Both the position numbers and the translations under genes were made by a program. Positions 1 through 6,762 of a stretch of 62,161 bases of DNA are shown here, one piece after another. The stretch comes from an uncultured Prevotella sp. (lineage in GTDB: Bacteria > Bacteroidota > Bacteroidia > Bacteroidales > Bacteroidaceae), in NCBI GenBank assembly GCA_946402275.1, contig CAMIVY010000019.1, positions 1 to 62,161 of the forward strand, read 5' to 3'. The notes under the pieces were generated by a model, which saw only the letters and a program-made list of their open reading frames with translations, was not told the DNA's origin and made no database searches. Position 1 is the first letter of the stretch. Every line of letters starts with the position of its first letter.

Positions 1-57
1 CAGGTGTAAAGACGGTGACGTCAAAGCCGAGCCTTACTAATTGCCCGAGAGCTTTTG
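1..57 (+). rRNA. rrl: 23S ribosomal RNA, 3' end (partial)
   Basis: The first ~57 bases match the 3' terminus of Bacteroidales 23S rRNA: the run GCCTTACTAATTGCCCGAGA is the characteristic end of the molecule, and a 5S gene follows on the same strand. The rest of the gene lies outside the window. The exact 3' end is estimated from memory of related sequences. The short open frames on both strands here are not genes. Confidence 0.82.
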
Positions 58-174
58 CCGCAGTCATCTTTTCAGGTGTTGGTTTTGATCGACATCGACA
101 GCTTGCTTGTGAAGATTGTCACCTTATAAGCGCTTGGTGATGTCGGGAGTATGATATGAGTGGAAATACTCTGG

Positions 175-236
175 AGATTCATTTCTCATTTTTAATTTCC
201 AATTTCTCACTTCTCATTACTCATTTCTCATTTGAG
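175..236 (+). repeat. Low-complexity CATTTCTCATTT repeat in the 23S-5S spacer
   Basis: The spacer between 23S and 5S holds no tRNA. It contains an imperfect tandem of the type ATTTCTCATTT / CACTTCTCATTACTC. The same repeat type, in either orientation, recurs in intergenic DNA near 9.2, 40.7, 41.0, 43.0 and 54.9 kb. It is followed by GAGCGTAGCGATATT just before the 5S gene. Confidence 0.7.
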
Positions 237-245
237 CGTAGCGAT

Positions 246-358
<113 letters not shown>

Positions 359-368
359 TTTTTTCTGA

Positions 369-410
369 GAGCACCCTGTTTCAGCAATGAGACAGGGCGC
401 TTTTCTTTGT
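369..410 (+). terminator. rRNA operon terminator
   Basis: The inverted repeat AGCACCCTGTTTC / GAGACAGGGCGCT has a short loop and is followed by TTTTCTTTGTT. It lies just after 5S rRNA, where a rho-independent terminator is expected. Confidence 0.85.
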
Positions 411-580
411 TCCATGCCTTAACTGTCGGGGATATCGTATTATTTTCGTAACTTCGCATCCATGAGACGAATATATCAGGCGACGGTTCTTGCTTTGGCA
501 AGCGACTTTGTCGATTACTCTGATCTGTTATAAAACATTAAAGGTTTACGAAGTATGCTGACATATTACAATAATTATGT

Positions 581-588
581 ACCTTTGG
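581..588 (+). promoter_or_regulatory. -7 promoter box of RAYT copy 1
   Basis: TACCTTTG, the Bacteroidetes -7 consensus, lies about 20 bases before ATG 609. Copy 2 has the same box at 2975-2982. Confidence 0.6.
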
Positions 589-608
589 TGCAGCTTAAAA
601 CAATAAAT

Positions 609-1424
609 ATGCCCAGACAAGCGCGCAAGACAAGCGGCACAGGTATCTACCACGTAATGCTGCGTGGTATTAACCGGCAAGACATCTTTGAGGATGATGA
701 GGACTACATGAGGTTTCTACAAAGTCTCCATCAGTTGGTGGAATGCTATGACGAGCGCGGCTACAGGATACCGTCATTGTGCCATTTCTACGCCTATTGC
801 CTAATGCCCAACCATGTTCATTTGCTCATTCAGGAAAAGACGGCAGCCATTGGCGAGATTGTTAAGCGCATCACCATATCGTACGCATACCATTTCAACA
901 AGAAGTATCAGCGCAAGGGTCATTTGTTCCAAGACCGTTTCAGAAGTGAGCCAGTGGACGACATCGGCTATTTCAAGACGCTGTTGCGCTATATTCACCA
1001 GAACCCTGTTCATGCTGGGCTATCTGTAAACGTTGGCGAGTATCCATGGAGCAGTTGGCATGAATTCGAGAAAAGGGAAGCGGTTATGGATAAACTGTGT
1101 GATACGGATGTTGTATTGCGTCGGATTCTCTGGGAGGAACTTTGGGATTTTGTCCTTGAGCCAACAGATAACGATGGAGGAATCTTGGAAATGGACGATG
1201 AACCTCCACGCTCCATATCAGATGCAGGAATAAAGGACTTACTGAGATTACAGTATGGCATTGTTAATGTAATGGATGTCCAAAACTTAGAGAAGAATCA
1301 ACGAAACAAAATCATAAAAGAGTTATGCGACCAAGGAGCAGGATTCAGACAACTGGCCCGAATAACGGGCATCAGTTACGGGATTATTCAAAGAGTAGTA
1401 ACAGATCAGAGAACCGTCCCCTGA
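609..1424 (+). CDS. REP-associated tyrosine transposase (Y1/HUH family), copy 1
   Basis: A 271-residue relative of IS200/IS605-type Y1 transposases of the RAYT group, which act on single-stranded REP hairpins. The HUH metal site is PNHVHLL (His69-Val-His71). The catalytic Tyr should be in SYAYHFN (about residue 92 or 94), followed by the group signature GHLFQDRFRS. The last ~40 residues (DQGAGFRQLARITGISYG) look like a helix-turn-helix extension. I start at ATG 609 because the upstream ATG at 555 lies before the -7 promoter box GTACCTTTGG and so would not be transcribed. The stop codon sits inside the right terminal palindrome. The protein is identical to the 3003-3818 product, which points to a recent duplication. 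Function is inferred from family. Confidence 0.9.
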   Translation: MPRQARKTSGTGIYHVMLRGINRQDIFEDDEDYMRFLQSLHQLVECYDERGYRIPSLCHFYAYCLMPNHVHLLIQEKTAAIGEIVKRITISYAYHFNKKYQRKGHLFQDRFRSEPVDDIGYFKTLLRYIHQNPVHAGLSVNVGEYPWSSWHEFEKREAVMDKLCDTDVVLRRILWEELWDFVLEPTDNDGGILEMDDEPPRSISDAGIKDLLRLQYGIVNVMDVQNLEKNQRNKIIKELCDQGAGFRQLARITGISYGIIQRVVTDQRTVP

Positions 1425-1434
1425 TCTATCACGT

Positions 1435-2160
1435 ATGTACGACCCGATCCTGCTGACATGGAACGGCATTGACCCATTGGCGGAAAAATACTATTCCATC
1501 AGTCCCTATGCGTATTGTCATAATAGCCCTATTAATAGAATAGATCCTAATGGTATGGATGATTATTATAATAAAGAAGGTGTATATCTTGGAACGAACA
1601 AAGCAGAAACAGATTATATCTATATCATAGATGAAGGTCAATATTGGAAATTAGGAAACGGAAAATACGTAATAAAAACAGCTTCTAGAATAGCACTGAA
1701 TGACGCAGAGTTAGATGCTGACGCTTATTCCAAGATATTTACTAATTGTTTCAAATTGGGAGGAGGTAATTGCAGTGAACTTGTTGATGGTAAAATCCAA
1801 GTAACCATATGGCAAAGGGAAGGTGGTTCCAAAGTGTCTTATAGCCATACGGAAAAAGCCAGTTATGAAGGTAATGCAACGGCAAGCACAATTGCAGATC
1901 ATACTAATGGAGCAGGGATTACTGTATATATATGGCCTATAGGTGAGGAGGAAAGAGAACTTTTTTCAACAAGATCAAATATTGTTAGTACAATTATAGA
2001 CCATGAATTCAAAGGACATTATAAAAATGGTTTTGTACATGTAAATGGAGTTTTAGATCCTACTTTCAAACTGCAGAAGAAATCTATTAATTGGAACAAG
2101 ACAACATTACAATTTAAAGAATATTATAATAAGGTAATAAAAGAGTATGGTTGGGAATAA
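1435..2160 (+). pseudogene. C-terminal tail of a truncated Rhs/YD-repeat protein with putative metallopeptidase-like toxin end
   Basis: The first ~40 residues (YDPILLTWNGIDPLAEKYY, then SPYAYCHNSPINRIDPNG) are the end of the Rhs-repeat-associated core that precedes variable toxin tails. The N-terminal thousand or more residues expected of an Rhs protein are missing: the RAYT right end abuts the frame. The remaining ~200 residues contain STIIDHEFKGHYKNG, whose HE-x2-GH resembles a zinc-binding helix seen in some Rhs tails. A peptidase activity is only inferred. The segment is AT-rich compared with its neighbours, as expected of exchanged toxin tails. It could be a silent orphan tail cassette or be translated from its own ATG. 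No promoter was found. The next gene overlaps its end by 14 bases. Confidence 0.7.
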
Positions 2161-2767
2161 ATCATTTTTGTTAATAATTGTCTCTTTGTGTTTTTGGGGA
2201 TGTACAAATGATGCAACAAAAATAGTAAAGGGAGAATTCCTTTGTGTGACAGATTCGAAACATAGTTCAGACTCTATATATGCCGAGTGGCCAGAAGATG
2301 GATATTTTACTAGTCCACGATACATAGAATTACAATATATAATTCATAATTATACTCAAGAAAAAATGTATATTCCTATTCAGACTTTATCTGATAGTAC
2401 AGTAAAATCGTCTATTAATGTTTATTTTATGGATAAAACAGATACCATACACCCCTATTTTTACGTAAAAAAGAGTCCTTATAACTCAAATTATATATAT
2501 AAAGGGGATTCAATAACGCTATTTATAACAATTAGTCAATTCCAAAAGTGGGGTAATAATGAAATAGATGTAAGTACTAATCTTGATACACTCTTAAAGA
2601 AATTACATGTGGAGTATCTTTTGAATCTGAGGGATGTAAAAAGGAACTTCGATATTCCAGATATAAAATTCGGTAAATCGCCACAATTATATTATAAGAT
2701 ACCACAAGATAAATCTATATTGAAGCAGGTTCATCGGGATAGAATTTTGATTCAAAATCACGATTGA
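2147..2767 (+). CDS. Putative lipoprotein, candidate immunity protein for the Rhs tail
   Basis: A 206-residue protein with a lipoprotein signal (MVGNKSFLLIIVSLCFWGC, lipobox FWGC with lipidated Cys at 19) and an otherwise unrecognised, mainly beta-looking body. The start codon lies inside the last codons of the Rhs tail, so the two are translationally coupled and probably moved together. Polymorphic-toxin immunity genes normally follow their toxin directly in this way, and a lipoprotein could protect the periplasm. Immunity is inferred from position only. The region is AT-rich like the tail upstream. Confidence 0.65.
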   Translation: MVGNKSFLLIIVSLCFWGCTNDATKIVKGEFLCVTDSKHSSDSIYAEWPEDGYFTSPRYIELQYIIHNYTQEKMYIPIQTLSDSTVKSSINVYFMDKTDTIHPYFYVKKSPYNSNYIYKGDSITLFITISQFQKWGNNEIDVSTNLDTLLKKLHVEYLLNLRDVKRNFDIPDIKFGKSPQLYYKIPQDKSILKQVHRDRILIQNHD

Positions 2768-2769
2768 CC

Positions 2770-2893
2770 CACTATCATGGGGTCTTCTGATTCTTTATAG
2801 AGAATATAATTTGAGGCAATCACGGGGTCTCTAAGTTTGGACGGATTAAACTCGATTATGGGGTCGGTTCTACTGATCATGTGACAAAACAAA
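2770..2893 (+). repeat. Degenerate REP-like palindrome array
   Basis: Three motifs of the form ATCAnGGGGTC occur about 40-46 bases apart (near 2775, 2822 and 2858). The last, CGATTATGGGGTCGGTTCT followed by ACTGATC, is recognisably a diverged form of the terminal palindrome of the adjacent RAYT unit. No coding capacity is seen. Confidence 0.5.
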
Positions 2894-3822
2894 ATAGATC
2901 AGGGGACGGTTCTCTGATCTGTTATAAAACATTAAAGGTTTACGAAGTATGCTGACATATTGCAATAATTTTGTACCTTTGGTGCAGCTTAAAACAATTA
3001 ATATGCCCAGACAAGCGCGCAAGACAAGCGGCACAGGTATCTACCACGTAATGCTGCGTGGTATTAACCGGCAAGACATCTTTGAGGATGATGAGGACTA
3101 CATGAGGTTTCTACAAAGTCTCCATCAGTTGGTGGAATGCTATGACGAGCGCGGCTACAGGATACCGTCATTGTGCCATTTCTACGCCTATTGCCTAATG
3201 CCCAACCATGTTCATTTGCTCATTCAGGAAAAGACGGCAGCCATTGGCGAGATTGTTAAGCGCATCACCATATCGTACGCATACCATTTCAACAAGAAGT
3301 ATCAGCGCAAGGGTCATTTGTTCCAAGACCGTTTCAGAAGTGAGCCAGTGGACGACATCGGCTATTTCAAGACGCTGTTGCGCTATATTCACCAGAACCC
3401 TGTTCATGCTGGGCTATCTGTAAACGTTGGCGAGTATCCATGGAGCAGTTGGCATGAATTCGAGAAAAGGGAAGCGGTTATGGATAAACTGTGTGATACG
3501 GATGTTGTATTGCGTCGGATTCTCTGGGAGGAACTTTGGGATTTTGTCCTTGAGCCAACAGATAACGATGGAGGAATCTTGGAAATGGACGATGAACCTC
3601 CACGCTCCATATCAGATGCAGGAATAAAGGACTTACTGAGATTACAGTATGGCATTGTTAATGTAATGGATGTCCAAAACTTAGAGAAGAATCAACGAAA
3701 CAAAATCATAAAAGAGTTATGCGACCAAGGAGCAGGATTCAGACAACTGGCCCGAATAACGGGCATCAGTTACGGGATTATTCAAAGAGTAGTAACAGAT
3801 CAGAGAACCGTCCCCTGATCTA
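2894..3822 (+). mobile_element. RAYT/REP unit, copy 2 (intact ends)
   Basis: The left palindrome 2897-2919 (GATCAG-N11-CTGATC) and the right palindrome 3798-3820 are exact inverted copies of each other and enclose one transposase gene. The sequence is nearly identical to copy 1; differences are limited to a few bases in the left leader. Confidence 0.82.
3003..3818 (+). CDS. REP-associated tyrosine transposase (Y1/HUH family), copy 2
   Basis: The 271-residue protein is identical to that of copy 1 (His69/His71 HUH pair, putative catalytic Tyr near 92-94, C-terminal helix-turn-helix). The -7 box TTTGTACCTTTGG lies just upstream, so translation should begin at ATG 3003 rather than ATG 2949. This copy has both terminal palindromes intact and is the more likely to be active. 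RAYTs are usually single-copy and domesticated, so two identical copies in 2.4 kb, with a solo end at 6.25 kb, suggest recent movement or tandem duplication. Confidence 0.9.
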   Translation: MPRQARKTSGTGIYHVMLRGINRQDIFEDDEDYMRFLQSLHQLVECYDERGYRIPSLCHFYAYCLMPNHVHLLIQEKTAAIGEIVKRITISYAYHFNKKYQRKGHLFQDRFRSEPVDDIGYFKTLLRYIHQNPVHAGLSVNVGEYPWSSWHEFEKREAVMDKLCDTDVVLRRILWEELWDFVLEPTDNDGGILEMDDEPPRSISDAGIKDLLRLQYGIVNVMDVQNLEKNQRNKIIKELCDQGAGFRQLARITGISYGIIQRVVTDQRTVP

Positions 3823-3824
3823 TC

Positions 3825-3870
3825 CGGGATTATTCAAAGAGTAGTAACAGATCAGAGTCCCCTGATCTAT
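3825..3870 (+). repeat. Tandem partial duplication of the RAYT right end
   Basis: Bases 3825-3870 repeat 3773-3822, including the last codons and the terminal palindrome. Five bases are deleted from the palindrome centre, giving GATCAGAGTCCCCTGATC (3850-3867). Confidence 0.75.
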
Positions 3871-3934
3871 TTGCTGGGTATCGGCTGCGAGCTGAACTTC
3901 TAAACAGTTTCTTCATCTATCCGCAACACAGAAC

Positions 3935-5017
3935 ATGTACGATCAGACACGAGGTGATATTCTCTTCACTATTTTATATTCAGTGGTGATGGCCATCACC
4001 CTGCTGTCTGGTTGTTATCTGCTGTTCAGCAAGGCTAATGCCTTTGTTCCACGTATCACGCCCCCTGTGCGCTTGCGCCGATGGACGGGCGTGTTCTTGG
4101 CTTCCATTGCCGTGAATCAGATGTGGTGCATGCAGCTGTTTTTCTTGTCCTCAAGCGAAGACATTGAGATGGCAGACCTTATAGGCGGACTGATTCAGAG
4201 TGTGACGATTCTTCCTGTTGCAATCGTCGTATTGCTTGCCATGCTGCAAGACCGCAAGCGTCCGTTATGGCCTTTTGCCGTGATGATAGCACCTGTAGTG
4301 TTAGGTTTGGCAGCCTGTGTCGTCAGTCGCAGCAAGGCACTCTACCCTTTGATTTATGCCTACGACCTGCCGTTGATCATAGGCATTATCTCATATATGG
4401 TACGCGCATTAAGACAGTATGGACGTTGGCTGCGCGATAACTATGCCGACTTGGAGCACAAGGAGATCTGGCGCAGCTTTATAGTACTGGCAATCATACT
4501 GTTGGCATTCACCATCAATGAGTTTTGCGACAAAGCCCCGGTTTATGAATACGCCATGCTGGTTGTTACCGCCACACTTACCTGCTATCTCCTGTGGCGT
4601 GTAGAGACACTGAGCGATCTGAGCATCCAGAAAATCTCAGGTCCAGAGAAAACCTCACAACCTAAAGACCTCACCTCGCTGCTGCAACGCCATTGCATAG
4701 ACGCGCAACTATACCTGCAGTACGACCTGAACATTACCCAGCTTGCCAAAGCTATCGGGACCAACCGTTTCTATCTCAGCCAGTATTTCTCCACCCAGGG
4801 CATCACCTACAATACCTATATCAACAACCTGCGCATTAATCATTTCACGAGACTCTATCGTGAGGCTATGGCTGAAGGCCGCTCCTTCACGGCCCAGCAG
4901 TTGGCAGGCGAAAGCGGCTACCACAGCTACAGCACCTTCAGGCTCGCCTTCAAGCAGCGGATGGGCCAAAGCGTCAGGGAGTGGATGAACGAGATGCCCC
5001 CAAACTCTCAAGATTAG
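3935..5017 (+). CDS. AraC-family transcriptional regulator with N-terminal membrane domain
   Basis: A 360-residue protein. Residues ~8-225 contain six or seven hydrophobic segments (for example ILYSVVMAITLLSGCYLL and SFIVLAIILLAFTI). Residues ~255-355 form an AraC-type double helix-turn-helix, with ITQLAKAIGTNRFYLSQYF as the first HTH and TAQQLAGESGYHSYSTFRLAF as the second. Such membrane-tethered AraC proteins are frequent in Bacteroidetes; the signal and targets are unknown. It begins 64 bases after the duplicated RAYT end, so its original promoter may have been displaced. The DUF3089 gene downstream has its own promoter and is a possible target by proximity only. Confidence 0.82.
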   Translation: MYDQTRGDILFTILYSVVMAITLLSGCYLLFSKANAFVPRITPPVRLRRWTGVFLASIAVNQMWCMQLFFLSSSEDIEMADLIGGLIQSVTILPVAIVVLLAMLQDRKRPLWPFAVMIAPVVLGLAACVVSRSKALYPLIYAYDLPLIIGIISYMVRALRQYGRWLRDNYADLEHKEIWRSFIVLAIILLAFTINEFCDKAPVYEYAMLVVTATLTCYLLWRVETLSDLSIQKISGPEKTSQPKDLTSLLQRHCIDAQLYLQYDLNITQLAKAIGTNRFYLSQYFSTQGITYNTYINNLRINHFTRLYREAMAEGRSFTAQQLAGESGYHSYSTFRLAFKQRMGQSVREWMNEMPPNSQD

Positions 5018-5091
5018 CAAAAATAGTGTCAAAATCAGCAAAACCTTTTGTTGCTGGCATTTGCGATAAGGCTATTATGGGAATTTTGTCA

Positions 5092-5099
5092 TAACTTTG
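5092..5099 (+). promoter_or_regulatory. -7 promoter box of the DUF3089 gene
   Basis: TAACTTTG lies 62 bases before ATG 5162. No convincing -33 box at the usual spacing was seen. Confidence 0.5.
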
Positions 5100-5161
5100 C
5101 AAACGGGTATGACACCCGGATTCCTTATGACAAGTTTCACTCAAAATAATAGCGTATAAAA

Positions 5162-6193
5162 ATGACAGAAATGAAAAAGTGGATGCTTGCCGCCATCCTG
5201 ACTTGCGGCACGACAATGGTCATCACATCATGCAGCAGCAAGAACGACAATCCGACTCCTGTGAAACCCGAAGACGAGACAGTGAAAGCTGTCGATTACA
5301 GCGACGAGGACAACTGGATGCATCAGCCCGAAGCAACCAAGGATGTTGACTGTTTCTATGTCTATCCGACGGAGTATGTCGATGACTCTGAGGGTGCGCC
5401 CATATTTGCCGACATCAACGAACCGGAGATGCGCCTGCCAGCCATGCGGACCTATCTCGTACAGGGAACGGCTTTCGAGGAGGTCGCCAACGTGTATGCT
5501 CCTTTCTACAGGCAGTGCAACATGGCAGCTCTGGCCAAGATGTCTATGGAAGAGCGTGAAGCAGCCTTCACCTCTGTCCCAAAGACAGATGTGTTTGCAG
5601 CCCTCGACTACTATTTTAAGCACCTCAATGGCGGACGCCCCTTCATCCTCGCAGGACACTCGCAGGGCTCCATCATGCAGAGCTTTGTACTTGCAGAGTA
5701 CATGAAGGCGCATCCAGAGTATCTGAAGCGCATGATTGCTGCCTACGTCATTGGTTTTTCCATCACTGAGGATTATCTCAAAGAAAACCCGCATCTGAAG
5801 TTTGCAGAGGGCGCCGACGACACAGGCGTCATCATATCGTATAACACAGAGGCGGCTGGCAACACGGACAACATCGTGGTACGACCAGGTGCCATCAGCA
5901 TCAATCCTATCAACTGGAAGCGCGACGAGACATACGCCTCGGCAGAGGAAAGTCTGGGCGGCTATATCTTCAACGAAGAGACTGGACTGCCCGAGGACTA
6001 TCCTCACGCAGCAGACGCCAAGATCGACCTGAAGAGGGGCGTAGTCATTACAACGTCCAAGGCCGTAGCACCTGAGACATATCCTCTCTTCGGACCTGCC
6101 AGCTTCCACGAGAACGACTATCCACTCTACTACTATAACATCAAGGCCAATGCAGCCACGAGAGTTGCAGCTTATAAGAAAAATGCGAAATAA
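5162..6193 (+). CDS. DUF3089 alpha/beta-hydrolase lipoprotein
   Basis: A 343-residue lipoprotein. The signal peptide (MKKWMLAAILTCGTTMVITSC from the second Met, lipobox ITSC) is followed by an Asp/Pro/Lys-rich linker. The body matches DUF3089, a lipase/esterase-like alpha/beta hydrolase family: DVDCFYVYPTEY near residue 60, and the nucleophile elbow AGHSQGS with Ser near 167. Substrate unknown. It is probably anchored in the outer membrane or periplasm. Translation may start at ATG 5162 or ATG 5174; the latter gives a more typical signal peptide. It ends just before a hairpin and the solo RAYT end. Confidence 0.85.
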   Translation: MTEMKKWMLAAILTCGTTMVITSCSSKNDNPTPVKPEDETVKAVDYSDEDNWMHQPEATKDVDCFYVYPTEYVDDSEGAPIFADINEPEMRLPAMRTYLVQGTAFEEVANVYAPFYRQCNMAALAKMSMEEREAAFTSVPKTDVFAALDYYFKHLNGGRPFILAGHSQGSIMQSFVLAEYMKAHPEYLKRMIAAYVIGFSITEDYLKENPHLKFAEGADDTGVIISYNTEAAGNTDNIVVRPGAISINPINWKRDETYASAEESLGGYIFNEETGLPEDYPHAADAKIDLKRGVVITTSKAVAPETYPLFGPASFHENDYPLYYYNIKANAATRVAAYKKNAK

Positions 6194-6201
6194 CTGTTTT
6201 T

Positions 6202-6219
6202 AGTCCGTCTCGACGGACT
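6202..6219 (+). repeat. Short perfect hairpin after the DUF3089 gene
   Basis: AGTCCGT-CTCG-ACGGACT is a perfect 7-bp stem. ACGGACTGC recurs 18 bases later. There is no downstream U-run, so terminator function is unclear. Confidence 0.5.
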
Positions 6220-6250
6220 GCGAGCTCGATAGTTACGGACTGCCAGTCCT

Positions 6251-6327
6251 TAGATCAGGGGACGGTTCTCTGATCTGTTATAAATCATTAAAGGTTTACG
6301 AAGTATGTTGACGTATTGCAATAATTG
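6251..6327 (+). repeat. Solo left end of the RAYT/REP element
   Basis: About 77 bases match the left end of copy 2 (from 2894) with three or four differences: the full GATCAG-N11-CTGATC palindrome and the leader as far as GCAATAATT. The match stops just before the -7 box, and no transposase follows. It is a remnant or a MITE-like derivative, and it marks the left edge of the VapE cassette. Confidence 0.85.
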
Positions 6328-6383
6328 AACCGCAAGGACGGGCACCTGTTCTGCGTCCTGCAAAACAGCGAAATAACCTATCG

Positions 6384-6418
6384 GCCTCACCGCTCGTTTC
6401 AGGGCGGTGGGGCTTTTC
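6384..6418 (+). terminator. Rho-independent terminator
   Basis: GCCTCACCGC and GCGGTGGGGC form a 10-bp stem with one G:U pair, followed by TTTTCTATAT. A second hairpin with arms near GGACG / CGTCC precedes it (~6333-6358). Confidence 0.7.
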
Positions 6419-6447
6419 TATATGTTAAACTTAAAAAAACAAAAGCA

Positions 6448-6644
6448 ATGAAAAAAACAACAACGATTGACCTGAAGAAAGCTTTAGTGAAAAAAACATG
6501 AGTGAACAACAACTGGCAGATAAGTTAGGGATGAAGCGTCCCTATCTGAATGCTATCAGCTGTGGACGCAAGAACGTCAGCATAAAACAATTGGAGCGCA
6601 TCGCCGAAAGTCTCGGAATGGCGCTCCATATTTCGTTTGAATAG
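6448..6644 (+). CDS. XRE/Cro-CI-type HTH protein, split by a frameshift at an A7 tract
   Basis: Frame one starts at ATG 6448 (MKKTTTIDLKKALVKKT) and stops at TGA 6499-6501. Frame two starts at the overlapping ATG 6498 and encodes MSEQQLADKLGMKRPYLNAI followed by a second helix ending at 6644. Reading -1 at the seven A residues 6490-6496 would join them into one ~65-residue protein with a full lambda-repressor-like HTH, whose first helix lies in frame one. This could be programmed frameshifting, an inactivating deletion, or a sequencing error in the homopolymer. Alternatively the 48-codon second frame acts alone. No promoter box of consensus type was seen. Confidence 0.6.
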
Positions 6645-6762
6645 GGGGCTGTTAACCCCACGGGTTTCTATTTTACGCTGCGGACGAGATTCGTGGCGGA
6701 AATGCTTGTGCGCTCGCCTGAAAAGCTGTAACTTCGTGGCAGAAAACCAATCATTTTTGCCA

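Larger units (their letters stand above)
471..1430 (+). mobile_element. RAYT/REP unit, copy 1
   Basis: A transposase gene is bounded by inverted palindromes. The right end (1404-1426) is GATCAG-N11-CTGATC, and its reverse complement equals the left end of copy 2 (2897-2919). The left end here begins at 471 with a form of the same hairpin, but the hairpin is split by about 29 extra bases (491-519). From 520 on the unit is almost identical to copy 2. No target-site duplication is evident. Upstream, 462-533 reads as a short frame that runs into the element and may be the start of a gene cut by it. Confidence 0.75.

Noticed and set aside
1..67. Minus-strand open frame (MTAAKALGQLVRLG...) at the left edge
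   Set aside because: It is antisense to the 23S rRNA 3' end, which explains the sequence fully.
555..608. Upstream ATG starts for the two transposases (555 and 2949)
   Set aside because: They lie before the TACCTTTG promoter box, and the residues they add vary between the two otherwise identical copies.
5228..6109. Minus-strand frame of 293 codons
   Set aside because: It is antisense to the DUF3089 gene, which has a signal peptide and nucleophile motif; this frame has no recognisable domain.
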